DNA of 64,000 nucleotides from Neurospora crassa OR74A (lineage: Eukaryota > Ascomycota > Sordariomycetes > Sordariales > Sordariaceae), in the NCBI RefSeq assembly GCF_000182925.2, contig NC_026507.1, positions 3,596,001 to 3,660,000 on the forward strand, written 5' to 3'. Below the pieces are notes generated by a model. The model worked only from the letters and a program-made list of their open reading frames with translations, ran no database searches and was not told the DNA's origin. The stretch's first letter is position 1, and each line of letters opens with the position of its first letter. Below, one piece after another: positions 11,496-22,899 of this stretch. Position numbers and translations under genes: made by a program.

Positions 11496-12469
11496 TTTCA
11501 GTTTCCACGCAGTATACCACAATTCTATCGGCCGGCAGGTCCCGTTTATCAGTGAAACGCTCTTAGAACACAACGAGGGCTGTCGATGCGAGGATAATGC
11601 TCCCACAGACGCTTCACCTACACAGCCTTTCATGTCCCTGTTCACCACTTCACGCCACAGCAACGGACTACCGGCGTCAGCGAACACTATACGGCTAGCT
11701 ACAGGCCGTTCGTCCCTAGATCCTGACCTGCCAAGCCTGCCTTGGACCTCACTCATCTGCCTTCCAGATTTGGCAGGTCTCCGTGCGAAGAAGATGGTTA
11801 ACACGTACGCAACGACTACCATCAACTTCAAGCTGGCATAGAGCAATATGTGAGCCAGGATTCTCACCATCGGCGCCTGTCAACTCAGCCGCTACCACTC
11901 GGCTTGTGCTTCCCCAGGTGGTTGTACCACGCAACGCTTCTTCCCAGGCGTTGAACGTTGTCCAACGCACAATTCTTGCACAGGCCAGGCAATATGTTTC
12001 ACCAGACTCATTTGGCTCTCCTTGAGTGATATTCGTTCCGCCTGACCGGGGGATACAAGCTCGGATAGGCACAGCCAAGCTGAAGTCCTTGGCCGATGTT
12101 TCACGCGAGTGGCTTCTTCCCGTCATTGCACTTCCGTTCAAGGTACGACTTCCTGTCCAAAGCAATGAAAGGCCCAGACCGTGTGGGGCTGTCAGCCCTC
12201 CTTGCTGTATATTGTCACTTGCTTCCCGATTATTCTTTGTTATACCGGCAATGTCCGTCCAAGTTGAGCGGCACCGCAGTACAGATATATAAGGTTGCAC
12301 CTATTCTGGAAGCCAGCCCTGCCAGCTTCCAACGTACAGTTCTTACCTATCTCCAGTGCTACACTGGTATACTGGGAAATTCAATCAGCTACATGTATGC
12401 CTGTCTCACCAACTCCTCCATACGTCTACTTATTGCCGGGACGTGTGTTCATACCCTTGAACTCCTACA
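11496..12469. other. Spacer upstream of the cyanovirin-like gene
   Basis: Two overlapping minus-strand open frames (ending at 11361 and 11749) are present, the first with a hydrophobic start, but neither carries a family motif and one runs into the siderophore gene, so neither is called. A TATA-like box is near the right end. Confidence 0.45.
12286..12293 (+). promoter_or_regulatory. TATA-like box of the cyanovirin-like gene
   Basis: TATATAAG lies about 180 nt before the ATG at 12470, a spacing that suits a TATA box with a leader of roughly 150 nt. TATA-containing promoters are common for strongly regulated secreted-protein genes. Confidence 0.4.
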
Positions 12470-13269
12470 ATGAGGCCCAATGTCCTCTATCTCGTTGCGA
12501 TTCTGAGCACACAAGCAGCAGCAATTGAGGCCACCTCAAATGAGGATTTACGCCCATCAATATGGTGCACGGCAGCTTTTCTTTACCCAGGTCAAGACCG
12601 CCTGGGTAACAACGCCCTGAAGAACGTTTTTCACGGATATTGTGGTCTCAAAGGTTACGAAGTTTCTACCGACATTGACCTCAACCAATGTTTGGAAAAC
12701 ATGAATGGGCAGATTAAGTGGAAGGAGAAGTAAGTTTTTATTCTCTATCTTGTCGCTAATCACTCTATTTGTTTCACCGCGCACGTTCAAGAATGATCCA
12801 CACACCACACTTTAAGCCACGAACAAAGACATAAGAGAAAAACACGAAATTGATCAGTCACTAACTCCGTCCAACTTATTAGCGGAAACGGAATCGGTAC
12901 CTGTGAGTGTAGAAGCAAGAGGAACACCCCTTTTGTGATTGAGTGTCAATGCCCTGATGACAGGGGCAACAAGAGAATATCAAGCGTCAACCTCAGTGAG
13001 TCTCTTTCCCAATAAATGCTTCCTTTCTTGCGACCTCTGCATCTCTCGGTTCTACACGGGATGTTCATGGATACTGGGTCGAAAAGAAGCTAATGCAGTC
13101 CCTACTACTGTAACCAGATGAGCAACTCAGATACGAAAACGGCACCTTCAAATGCTTTGGCGCATCGGGAAAAACTGAGGATGTGTCTTATCGATTACCT
13201 GGTACATCGGGACAAGGTGGGGGTGAGAGATTGGAACTTGAATCGAATCTGATACTTAAGAGAGGGTGA
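12470..13269 (+). CDS. Secreted cyanovirin-N homology (CVNH) protein
   Basis: Three exons (12470-12729, 12883-12995, 13118-13269) give 174 residues. A signal peptide is evident (MRPNVLYLVAILSTQAAA). The mature part has the two-fold CVNH pattern: DIDLNQCLENMNGQIKW closes the first half, then paired cysteines (CECRSK, CQCP), and SVNLNEQLRYENGTFKCFG closes the second half. CVNH proteins are small sugar-binding lectins; fungal ones are mostly uncharacterised, with roles proposed in cell-wall or mannose binding. The last 35 residues after the domain are Gly/Ser/Glu-rich and unusual. Exon limits are fixed by restoring the repeated (S/D)x(D/N)LNxxLxxxNG pattern. The 3' exon is the least certain. Confidence 0.75.
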
Positions 13270-13879
13270 AGTTGATGGCTTAAAGATGTGGCTAGATGTG
13301 CCTAGGGAGACAGGAGTCATTGTACCCGAAGGAGACTGATGGTCTGGAGGTCTTTAAATGTGAGGTCATGCAGATATATTTGGGATCGTGGTGCGTGTTG
13401 TGGTTTCGCGCAAGACAGTTCGACACGGCTCACTTTGGCTAGGAAAGGCTGTTGTTAGACTGTAAGAGGGATTACAGGATTTGGAAACACATCGGTCAAG
13501 ATTACTTGGGGGTTCATGCCTTTGGATACTGCTTAGAACTATGCTTCGATGTATAATGAACAGGTATCCGTCTCGGTTAGTCAGTCATTCTTCCTATCTA
13601 CCATCCTCTTTGTTCGAGGGTTCATATGTAACCCTAACCCCGTTAAGGCTCAAGGTACTTGTTCATGCGATCACGTGCGAGAGCTCTAGCTGGGAGTGTG
13701 CAAATTCCCCAACCCCCCAAAGGCGTCATTCGGCCATTTCAACAAGTAGAACTTTGGACGAGGATTCGCTTTCGGAGCCCGATTACGTTCTGGATTACAT
13801 TGGCTGGCATTTCTCTAGACCCCTTGGGATTATCTTTGAATGCGACAGCAGCCCAGGTAGGAGCGCCAGTTCCACCGCG
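13270..13879. other. Leader region of the FAR1-like gene
   Basis: The frame of the next gene is open upstream to 13481, but that part looks non-coding (no conserved pattern, mixed composition) and contains a possible donor GTAGGA at 13857. No separate gene is seen. Confidence 0.45.
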
Positions 13880-14116
13880 ATGGCTCCCAACCCCCCCTAC
13901 ATGTCCTCGCTCTTCGAGCCAACTTCCGCACCCCCCGAGCCCGGGCATCCGCAATTCCAGCAATCACAACCTCAACACCCCGGCATTTCACAACAGCAGC
14001 AACAACAACAAGCTGCTCAGCCTCAGCAAAGTCAACCGCGGCAGAAGCAGCCACGCAAACCCCGCCAGCCAAGAAAACAAACTCAACAGCAACAGCAACA
14101 ACAGCAACAACAACAA

Positions 14117-14147
<31 letters not shown>

Positions 14148-15247
14148 AACAGCAGCAGGTCCAACAACAACAACAGCAACAACAACAACAGGTGGCCGCT
14201 CAGCAGCAACCCCTGGTTTCAATTGACGCCCAACGGTTTGCTCAACTTCAAGCCGAGGTTGGTCAACTTCACCAGCTGGTCCAAGGTATCATCCATCGTC
14301 TCGATGCCTACGGTGTCCCATCCCTGCCTGGCGGACATCATGCACCCCTTCTTCTTCCGCAACAGCACGCCCCAGTCTCGGCTGCTGCGACTTCCACCCT
14401 AGTGGCCACATCTGCAAACGCGGGAACCAACAACATCAACTTCAATGCGCTTCTCACAGCCGGTCAATCCCATGATGGCGGCGGCAGCGGTGGTGGTGTC
14501 GGTGGTGGTGAAAGTAGCGTAAGCGGCCTCGTCAACGGCGACCATGGTCATCATCACGATGACGGCTCCGCTGCCAACGTCGGCATCACCCACCACCAAG
14601 ACGCCGGCGGCGGCGGCGGCGGCATGGACCACGACGTGGATGACGATGACGACGACGAAGAGTCGCGCCAACTCCAGCTCCTCTCGGCAAACCTAGTAGG
14701 CGACCAGTCCCTCCCCTCCGTCTCCTGGGGGGTCGGGGACAACAATAACAACGGCGGTTCCGGACCAGGCGCAGCAGGAGCAGCAGGGTTCGACATGGCC
14801 TACCCACCTCAGGGGCACATCTTCCACATCCAACTCTCCACCTCGGCGGGTGGCAAGAACTACGTCGGCGGCGGTCCCAACGGGGCCTCAGTCGTGGTGA
14901 ACAATTGGACGCGCCAGCACGGATACCGCGTTATTACTCGTCGGTCCAAGATCAAGAATGACCGGTATCACTTAACCATGTCATGTGCGCTCAGCGGAAA
15001 CAAGTACCGACCTGTTCCGGGCCCGACGCAGGAGCAGATTGAGGAGGCGAGACGCAACGGGCAGAGGAAGCCGTACCAGAGAAGAATCGGGACGGATAAG
15101 TGTAATTGTCCGTTTAGGTTCGTGCTGAGGGAGACGGCCAAGCATAGCTCGACGTTTGAGGTGAGGTGGACCATGGTGGGGCCGGATCAGCAGCCGGCGA
15201 TGCATAATCATGGGCCGGATCCGAAGGCTTTGCTGGGGGATGAGTAG
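13880..15247 (+). CDS. PolyQ protein with FAR1/WRKY-GCM1-like DNA-binding domain
   Basis: A single exon of 455 residues from the ATG at 13880, which has a good context (caccgcgATGgc). Order of regions: Pro/Gln-rich start, a polyQ block coded by mixed CAA/CAG (14084-14190), a short helical segment, His/Gly/Asp-rich disorder, then a C-terminal domain of about 120 residues. That domain carries WTRQHGYRVITRRSK, a Cys in MSCALSG, CNCPFRF and a final HNHGPDP, i.e. the C..C..H-x-H layout of the FAR1/WRKY-GCM1 zinc-finger superfamily often seen in Mutator-like transposases and factors derived from them. No transposase catalytic domain follows, so a host regulator is more likely than a mobile element. 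Targets unknown. Confidence 0.7.
14084..14190 (+). repeat. CAA/CAG trinucleotide repeat coding polyglutamine
   Basis: About 35 near-continuous CAA and CAG codons, broken once by a Val codon (GTC), encode polyglutamine in the FAR1-like protein. Mixed codons suggest slow, partly stabilised expansion. Confidence 0.92.
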
Positions 15248-15257
15248 TACACTACTC
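15242..15257. repeat. Inverted repeat covering the stop codon of the FAR1-like gene
   Basis: GAGTAGT and ACTACTC are exact 7-bp inverted arms around AC, and the TAG stop (15245-15247) lies in the left arm. The 9-mer GTACACTAC starts at 15247. It could form a small hairpin at the translation end. Confidence 0.6.
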
Positions 15258-16863
15258 GCGTTTGGGCTTCGAAGAAGTGGGGAGTTCAACTGGGCCTCGA
15301 TCGAGTGAGAAATTACGACGACGGAGAGGAGGCTGAGATGAGCAATGGAGGAGTTGAGGATCCCGAGGAATGAAAGAGTTGAAGGCCGAGAGCGAGCGGA
15401 TGATACAGTAGACTGCAAAATGCTAAAGGCAGTCTCATACATGTTGGCCAGCGTCGGTTGTTGGCTCTCCCTTCTTCGGAGGACCTGGGTCATATACTAT
15501 ACGACGATGGAACCCAGTTGTGTCTGGACTGGTTATCATCGAAGAGGTCTATGTACGGGCACATTCATACGTTTCCTTTGTTTACTTTCTTGTTTCTCAA
15601 TGTGTGTTTTACTTGTAGTGTTTAATGTGTATGTTTTCCGGGTCAACAACTTATCCAACGCAGAAGAGGATATCAACACATTCCTGGACTATCTCGACTG
15701 AGCAAGCTTACTCTATAGGTATGATCGCCTCAAGTGGTATGCAATTGAACTTACTGTCCACTTAGCTTATGCTGACAACCTGATGTGTAGCTGCGTAGTG
15801 AACTACACGTGATTGGTCTACTTATAGGGCGGAGGATGTGGTTTTTGCGAAGCCGCTGAAGGGTGTTGGGTTTGTTGGGCCTGCTGGGAAGTGAGTAAAG
15901 TGTGATGTGTTGGGAAAATATCAATCAAGATAGAGGTAAGGTCTTTACGTAGAGAGCTGACGAGAAGTGTGGCCGTGGCGAGTGAGTGTTGAGAGGAGGA
16001 AAGTTGAGATGATGGAACTACCTTATAGAGGTAAACAGGAGATAAGGTCTCTACCATGGCTCTTTCCTCACGTGTTTTTTTTTTCTTTTTTTTTTTCTTT
16101 TTGAGAGTACGAGTCCTGCCTATCACTTTCCTTCTCTTGTCAACATGAGCGTTTCTTGACTGGCATTGCACTCGAGGTTGAGGATTTTGGGTACAGTACC
16201 AGGTTCTGGCTCTCATTTGCAATATTTTCAAGGCCAACACTCAGGTTTTGTCGGCAAACGCCTTCAATGACCACAGCGGTGGCAACGTTTTTATATTCTG
16301 GGAATGGATCACCAATTCACCCCCCGAAACTCCAACTTTGATGACCAGCATGGACGTACACCAGTATCAAATGAAATCACGATAAGGTAGGTACCATAGG
16401 TGGTGTTCTGCTCCTTCCCAATCCCGCCCTTGTTTCCCCGCACTTTACCAGATATGCCTTCCACCACCAAATACAGGCCGTTGCTGATCACTATCTATCC
16501 GTTCCAGACCCGACTTCCTATCGAATGGATGTAACGTAGGACACAACCGGAGACTGTGTTCAAGATTCGGAGCTTACTTCCCTCCTTTTGCGGGGGAATT
16601 GGATTTATCAAGATTGAGGATGTCTCTCTTTGGCACCCCCGCATTCTTATCCCTTGCGCACTTCTCAAGCAGCTGTCAAATGTGCATATCACGCTGCTCA
16701 TGTGGCTTGCTCGTCGAACGTACAGACCAGCAGACAAATGTGAGTTTAATCGCCACTCGACGATACCCTCATCCCAACTCTTCATCCGACTAATGCCTTC
16801 GCCTGCAGTTAAGTTGTGGTCAACAAAGTCGCGGAACTCTAATGAGCTGTCGCTACAACCACC
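15248..16863. other. Spacer before the OPT transporter gene
   Basis: 1.6 kb with no confident gene. A 118-codon frame starts with ATG at 15345 and ends at 15701; it has one hydrophobic segment (LCLLSCFSMCVLLVVFNVYV) but no known motif and may belong to the 3' UTR of the upstream gene. A pyrimidine run of T with single C lies at 16074-16101. Confidence 0.45.
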
Positions 16864-19704
16864 ATGCAGCCCCCAAGCCCAACCGTTGAGATCGCCGAGG
16901 ATGTCGACGGCGGCACTACCCAACGACGCGTGTCGAGTCATGACCCAGAAAAGATCCAGTCGAGCGCCGGCACAACCCACAAGTTCAGCGAACAGATCCC
17001 ACATGAGATGCTCGAAGAACTGGCTCCCAACGGGGAGAGCGACTACATCTGCGAAAAGGTCGACAACATGAGCGAGGATGAGGCCATCGCCATCGTTCAG
17101 GAATCCGTGAGGTTCCATGCCGACGACTGGAACTTCCCCTCGGAAATGCGAGAGCGTATGAAGCGCCTGCTCGAAGGCCCCAAAGCGTATGGGGAGTTTT
17201 ACGACCGGGACCTGCGAATCGATGCCACTCTGATGCGCTACTCGTCTCCTTATCCCGGGGTTTGCGCGGTCCAAGAGTTGAAAGATGACCCGACTGTGCC
17301 GATTGAGACTATCAGGGCATACTTCCTAGGCGTGGCGTGGGCGGTCATTGGAACCTTCATGTCGACCTTTTTTAACAGCAGATTTCCGTCTATAGGTTTG
17401 TTGCATATTGTTTCTAGAACTCACTGTTCTTTCAAGATTTGATCACTGGGACTGACTGTTTCTCGCAGGTCTTAGTGGGTCGGTCATCCAGATCTTGTTA
17501 TTTCCATGTGCCAAGTTCCTGGAATGGGTGCTCCCCGATTGGGGCATAACGGTCTGGGGTGTTCGTCACTCGCTCAACCCGGGACCGTGGACGTTCAAGG
17601 AGCAGATGTTTTCCACGATTTGCTACAATATTGCCATCTACACCACCAACTCATATGGAATGGTACGTTTTCGGTATGGTGATTGGGATGATGTATACTG
17701 ACTTGCTGGACAGATTTTGGTGCAAAGGCTGGACGGCTACTACGGGCTGAAATTTGTCAACTTTGGATACCAACTGATGTTAACGCTTTTTGTCCAACTC
17801 ATGGGCATGGGATTTGCCGGATATCTACGGAGGTTCAGTGTTTACCCGGTCAAGGCGCTATGGCCGACAATCCTTCCCACAATCGCCATGAACCGAGCTC
17901 TGACAAGACCCGAACCGAAAGAAAACATTTACGGATGGACCATTTCCCGTTACCGCTTCTTTTATATATGTACCCTGACTATGGCTATATACTACTGGTT
18001 TCCAGGCTATCTGTTCACTGCGCTTTCAACGTTCAACTGGATGACATGGATAGCCCCAGATTCCGTTGTCCTCTCCCTTTTGACCGGCTCAATCACAGGT
18101 TTGGGATTGTTCAACCCCATCACTACGTTTGACTGGAACGTTGCCACGAGCTCGTATGCCGCACTATCCCAGCCTTTCTTCGCCACTTGCACCATGTACT
18201 TTGGTGGTATTCTCGGCGGTCTCATCATTCTGGGCATATACTACAAGAACATGAACTATACAGCTTTTCTGCCCATCAACTCCAGCTCAGCCTTTGCCAA
18301 CGATGGGACGCCGTATCAGGTCCAGAAGGTGGTGGTCAACAACCAACTGGACCAAACCAAGTACCAGAACTATTCACCACCATTTTACTCGGCTGGATAT
18401 ATCCTGACTGTTGGGGCGAACTTTTGCTTCTATCCAGTGTAGGTCAACCCTTTTCACAACACCCATTGTCTTGATCTGATCAGTGCTTCACTCTTAGCTA
18501 CTTTTTCTACATCATGGTCAACCAATGGAAGACTATTGGCCAAGCCTATGTTGATTTCTACCATGGGTTGCGTTACGGAAAGGGCAACTATGAGAACGCA
18601 ATGGATATCCACAGCAGACTTATGGCTCAGTACCCCGAGGTTCCGGATTGGTGGTTCCTCATCATCCTGGTGGGCGCCATTGTCGTATCCGTCCTCTTTC
18701 TCAAGATTTATCCGCTCGATACCCCGATCTGGCTCGTGTTTCTCGTGATTGGGATCAACCTAGTGTTTGCCGTGCCGTTATCGTTCCTCTCGGCAACGAC
18801 TGGCACGAACCTCGGTCTGGGTGCATTGATCCAGGTGATTACCGGATTCTTGCTACCTGGCAATACCAACGCCTTTCTGTTTGCGCAGACACTAGGGTCC
18901 TGGGCTCTCGCGGGGTATGGTGACAACATGGTCCAAGACCTGAAGATGGGACACTATGTGCGAATTCCGCCTAGAGCCGTGTTTCGAAGTCAAATCGGGA
19001 CCATCATCATTACCGTCTTTGTCGCAGTCGGGACCCAAGACTTTATCATGACCAACGTCAAGGGGCTTTGCACCCCCAACCAGCCTTCCCGCTTTACCTG
19101 CGCCAACGACGGGAACCCCCTCTACGCCAGCTCTCTCATGTGGGGCCTTCTCGGGTCGGACCGCATGTTCAACTCCCTTTACCCGCTGTTCAAGTGGTGC
19201 TTCCTCATCGGAACTTGCATCGCCCTGGTCTTCCTCTTTGGACAGACCTACGGCCCCCGCTACCTCCCCGGCGTCAAAGACCAGCTCCGCCAGCGTCTCT
19301 CTCGCCGGATGTTCTCCCTGCTGGACCGCACATTGTTCCCTTTTGTGGCGTCCCTCCTCTGGCTGAACCCTATCCTCGTCATCCAGGGCGTGCAGCACTG
19401 GGCGCCGAGTAACATGAGTTACAAGACGCCCGGGTTCATTTTGTCGTACGTGTTTATGTACTGGATGCCGAAGCACCGGTTGGCGTGGTGGGAAAAGTAC
19501 AATTACGTCTTGTCGGCGGCCTTGACGGCTGGGGTGGCGGTCAGCGGGCTGATTATCTTTTTTGCGGTCGGGTATAATCCGAAGAAGCTGGAGTGGTGGG
19601 GGAACACGGTGAGTGGGGCGGGGGTGGACGGGAGAGGGACGGGCGTCTTGGAGATTCCGAAGGATAGAGGGTATTTTGGGCCGGAGAAGGGGACGTTTCC
19701 TTAG
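16864..19704 (+). CDS. OPT-family oligopeptide transporter
   Basis: Four exons (16864-17395, 17469-17662, 17714-18438, 18498-19704) give 885 residues, the usual size of fungal OPT proteins. They import small peptides (tetra/pentapeptides, glutathione) with protons across the plasma membrane. After a charged cytosolic N-terminus of about 150 residues come some 14-16 membrane helices. Family blocks visible are SLNPGPWTFKEQ (the NPG motif), YYGLKFVNFGYQLM, WPTILPTIAMNRAL, FCFYPVYFFYI, FLLPGNTNAFLFAQTLGSW and the closing KLEWWGNTV. The motif KIYPLDTPIW is also typical. Introns are 51-73 nt. Close to the peptide transporters often induced on protein-rich or nitrogen-poor growth; regulation cannot be read here. 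Confidence 0.93.
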
Positions 19705-21335
19705 AGTGGATTTTGTTTTTCTGATTTTTGTTGATTTCTTCACGTCAAGTTAAGAACTGTTGGGATGTGAGTGAAACTAAAGTCAATATGGGTGGTTGGG
19801 TGTGGTTAGTATCAATGACCAAGGGTTCACGAACGGTCCACAGTGGCGGCGAACCACGGCGGCCGGAATGGTGCTGCTTGGGAAGGGTCCAGTTTCAAGT
19901 TTTTGACCTGACATATTTAAAGAAACGGATCGACAGTTCTAGGCGTTTGTTCGGCCTGTTTCATGACTGCACAATGTACGTCAGCTAGTCCCACATTGGA
20001 GTTGAAGATTTCGGGCGGTGAGCCGGATTTCCAGGACATGGCTCCTTCTTTGGATGGCTTTGGTTTTCTCTGGGTCGGCTTTCTGCAGGGACCATGCCAT
20101 TGTATGAACCACATTTTAGTAGGAGTTGACGTTGCCGATGTGCCGTGGCAGTGGTTAAGGTTTGTTTCGATTTCCCAGGGTTCGGATAGATGCGTGCTGA
20201 CTGACGTATGGATTGGCGGGATCGTTCAGATTCAACACAGCGAGATATACATACTTCCCTCTGTTCAACCACCCGACTTGTTGACCACTGCAAAAACTGG
20301 AATCTCGGAGGAAGAAAGAAGAGTTCCTGACGAGGTTGGTTACCTACGAGGCCCGTCATCCGGCCCCGTCTCTGGGCTGAGCTGTTCGCAAGTGGGGCAC
20401 ACCATGTTCTCTGTACAGCTTTGCGGTGCTGTGATTGGGCCAACCCCCCGGATTTTGGGGCTGAAGGTGCATGTAAGTCGATGCTTCAGGGCGTACCTTA
20501 CATAAGTACGGTGAAGAAAAGACGCAGAGAAGTTTTCTATATCTTCGCCGGTTCCCTTTGGTTTGCCCGACTTTGTAGAGAGAAGACCTTCTTGAGTCCT
20601 TTATTGATCTATTATAAGAAAGGTACAGCGGCACAACTGAAACCCGGCTCAGGCACCGCAGCTCAGGTTCCTGAACGTTGGATCTGCGTATCCACATTTC
20701 ACTTCGGACGAACCAGGCGACCCCACCTTTTGCGCAACCTCCCCAGCGCGTAGGTATTGTTCAGCCTTCACCTTTTTGTGTTTCTTTCTGTTTCGACGAA
20801 TTACGGAATACGGGTGACGAGAAGCACCGAACGGTGTTGGAAAAGACTTGGATCGGTCTTCTCTCGCCCGTCTCGTGGTTGGGTTGCAACGCCAAAGCTT
20901 CCAAACCAGGAACCATCTGCGCATCGACGTCATAGCAGTCATCAGGGTCCTGGAGAGCTGACGCGAGGGACCTGTTGACCGCCAGACCCAGCGAGACGAG
21001 GCAACCTCTAAAAAGGTCGGAAACCCCAAAGGATAAGCAAAAGAAGGAAAAAGAAGGGCGACACAACGCGAAGCCACCCAGCAGCAACGTGAGCGACAGA
21101 CAGCCAAAGGAACGGGGCAAGCAAACCCTCAAGGCTTCCTCTTCCAAGGCTCAAGCAGTTTGTCAGTCCCGATTGGCAGAGCGACTTTCGACTTTCTATT
21201 CGCGCCCTTCAATTTCATTATAAACCAACCCCGTCGCATCTCCTCGTAACGAGGATTTTCCGAATCGCCAACTCTCTCTCTACACCCGTCTTCGACCAAA
21301 TCCACTGCTCAAAAAGAGCAGAACACCACCAAAAG
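19705..21335. other. Long upstream region of the MARVEL-type gene
   Basis: 1.6 kb without a supportable gene. The last 300 nt are Lys/Arg-codon-like purine-rich followed by a CT-rich stretch (21260-21290), the usual look of a long 5' leader in these fungi. No clear regulatory repeat is seen. Confidence 0.45.
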
Positions 21336-22033
21336 ATGCTCTTCGCAATGATGTTCGCCTTTTGGCGATTCCTCGAAATCATCACCTTGGTAAGCATCAT
21401 CCATTCCTTCCCCCAAAACAAATCCCAACAACGATCTAGTCTAACCCTTCTTGTCTGAAGATACCAACAATGGGCATGCTCGCCTACTTCGTCGACGGCT
21501 ACGTCAAGGCCAACCAGCTCACGCCCACCTACATCCTCATCCTCTTCATCGTCTCCGTCCTCGCGCTGGCCTGGTGCATCGCCACTTTATTTTCCTACCA
21601 CCGCTCCACCACCAACGCGCAATTTGTCTCCTTTGTCGATTTGGCTTTCGTCGGTGCCTTCATCGCCGCCGTCTTTTACCTGCGCTGGATCGGCAACGTG
21701 AACTGCACCTCCGTCGACCGGGGCAACCCTTATTTCCTCGACTTGGGCGCCGTGGGGTCCGCCAACTTTAACACGTTCCGCATCAACATCAACAAGACGT
21801 GTGCGATGTTGAAAGCGTGCTTCGCTTTTGGTATCATGAATTGCATCTTCTTTTTCATCACCAGTCTGTTGGCGTGGATTCATGGTGGACATACGGCGCG
21901 GGGCGAGAGGGTGTACACGAGGAAGACGACGACTCATCACCATCATCACCACGGTGGACATGGGAGGAGGAGTCACAGTGGGAGCCATAGTCGCAGCAGG
22001 AGGTCAAGGTCGCATTCGAGGTCGTATGTTTAG
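21336..22033 (+). CDS. MARVEL-domain-like four-helix membrane protein
   Basis: Two exons (21336-21389, 21461-22033; 71-nt intron) give 208 residues. The first exon ends the FWRFLEIITL segment and the second continues IPTMGMLAYFVDGYVKANQL, then three more hydrophobic helices (ILILFIVSVLALAWCIATLF; FVDLAFVGAFIAAVFYL; ACFAFGIMNCIFFFITSLLAW). Four helices with a conserved Cys-containing loop before the last (DRGNPYFL, INKTCAMLKA) fit the fungal MARVEL-like family of uncharacterised plasma-membrane proteins. The C-terminus has a run of six His and then an Arg/Ser (RSRS) tail, likely cytosolic. Exact role unknown. Confidence 0.8.
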
Positions 22034-22899
22034 GAGAGATGGGACATTGTTTGTGAGGTTTGGGAGCATGTAAGGGAGGAGTATTGGCAGGCGCCGTTGC
22101 CTTTGGATCATCAACGAGAACGACGATTACCGCCTACGGAAAACTTACAGCAACAAGTTGCTGGCGTTGGCAGCCAATGACGGTTGTTGAAGGGTTGGAT
22201 GATGCACATGTTTCTTCAGGAAAGATGATGATGATTATAACGATGATGGATGGATGGATGGATGGAGATACGGAAGGAAGGTCAAAGGGGAGCTGCGCTC
22301 CTCTGCGAACCTGGGTTTTTTTTATGACTGTAATGAATTGCCATGTACATAACTTGATGACGATGATGATGATGAGAAGAGGAATCACGTACGGCAGATA
22401 ACCAAGCTTCTCCTTATATAGAATACGATAAACGGCCAGTGGCCAACGCTTTTTGCACCCAGAGACCCCTTGGGTTGGGTGGCGTGACACACTCGCGCGT
22501 CAGGAAAAATGGCTTTCTTATTCAAAAAGGTAAGATCGAAAGATCTGATTCTTTTTTCCGGGGTTGGTGTTTACGTTCAGTGTTGACTTAGGTGGTTTCT
22601 TGTCAAAATAGAGTGTGAGAACCTAAGCCGAGTCACGGATCACACACCCGAGTGCTACTGTGAGTTTTGACTGATGCACGCCTATGACAATGGGGGGTTG
22701 GCCATCATCAACCTCGGTTCTTTATAAAAGGAGAGAGACTGGAACCCTTCGCTGTGTACCACCGACCTTCCCTTCTGCATTCATAACCTCACTTAACACG
22801 ACGAAGGACTGAGGCAATCCAATCACCGATACAGCGAACAGCATTGGTGGAAAATACGACATATACATCCTGAGCAGCAACTCCCGACGGCTCATAACA
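22034..22899. other. Spacer with GGAT microsatellite and TATA box
   Basis: 866 nt without a gene. It contains a short (GGAT)n run at 22243-22265, GATGATGATG near 22362-22376, and a TATAAAAG box at 22723-22730 that suits the next gene. Confidence 0.55.
22723..22730 (+). promoter_or_regulatory. TATA box of the charged N-myristoylated-type gene
   Basis: TATAAAAG lies about 170 nt before the ATG at 22900, preceded by CTCGGTTCTT. Position and sequence suit a core promoter. Confidence 0.45.

Noticed and set aside
11361-12300. Two overlapping minus-strand open frames of about 170-180 codons
   Set aside because: One overlaps the last exon of the siderophore gene, the other lacks an ATG, and neither shows a family motif or splice pattern.
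13481-13879. In-frame upstream extension of the FAR1-like protein by 133 residues
   Set aside because: Composition looks non-coding, and the ATG at 13880 has a better context and begins the Pro/Gln-rich part typical of such proteins.
18892-19743. 283-codon minus-strand open frame opposite the OPT transporter
   Set aside because: It is Arg/His/Pro-rich antisense coding without motifs; the + strand matches the OPT family throughout.
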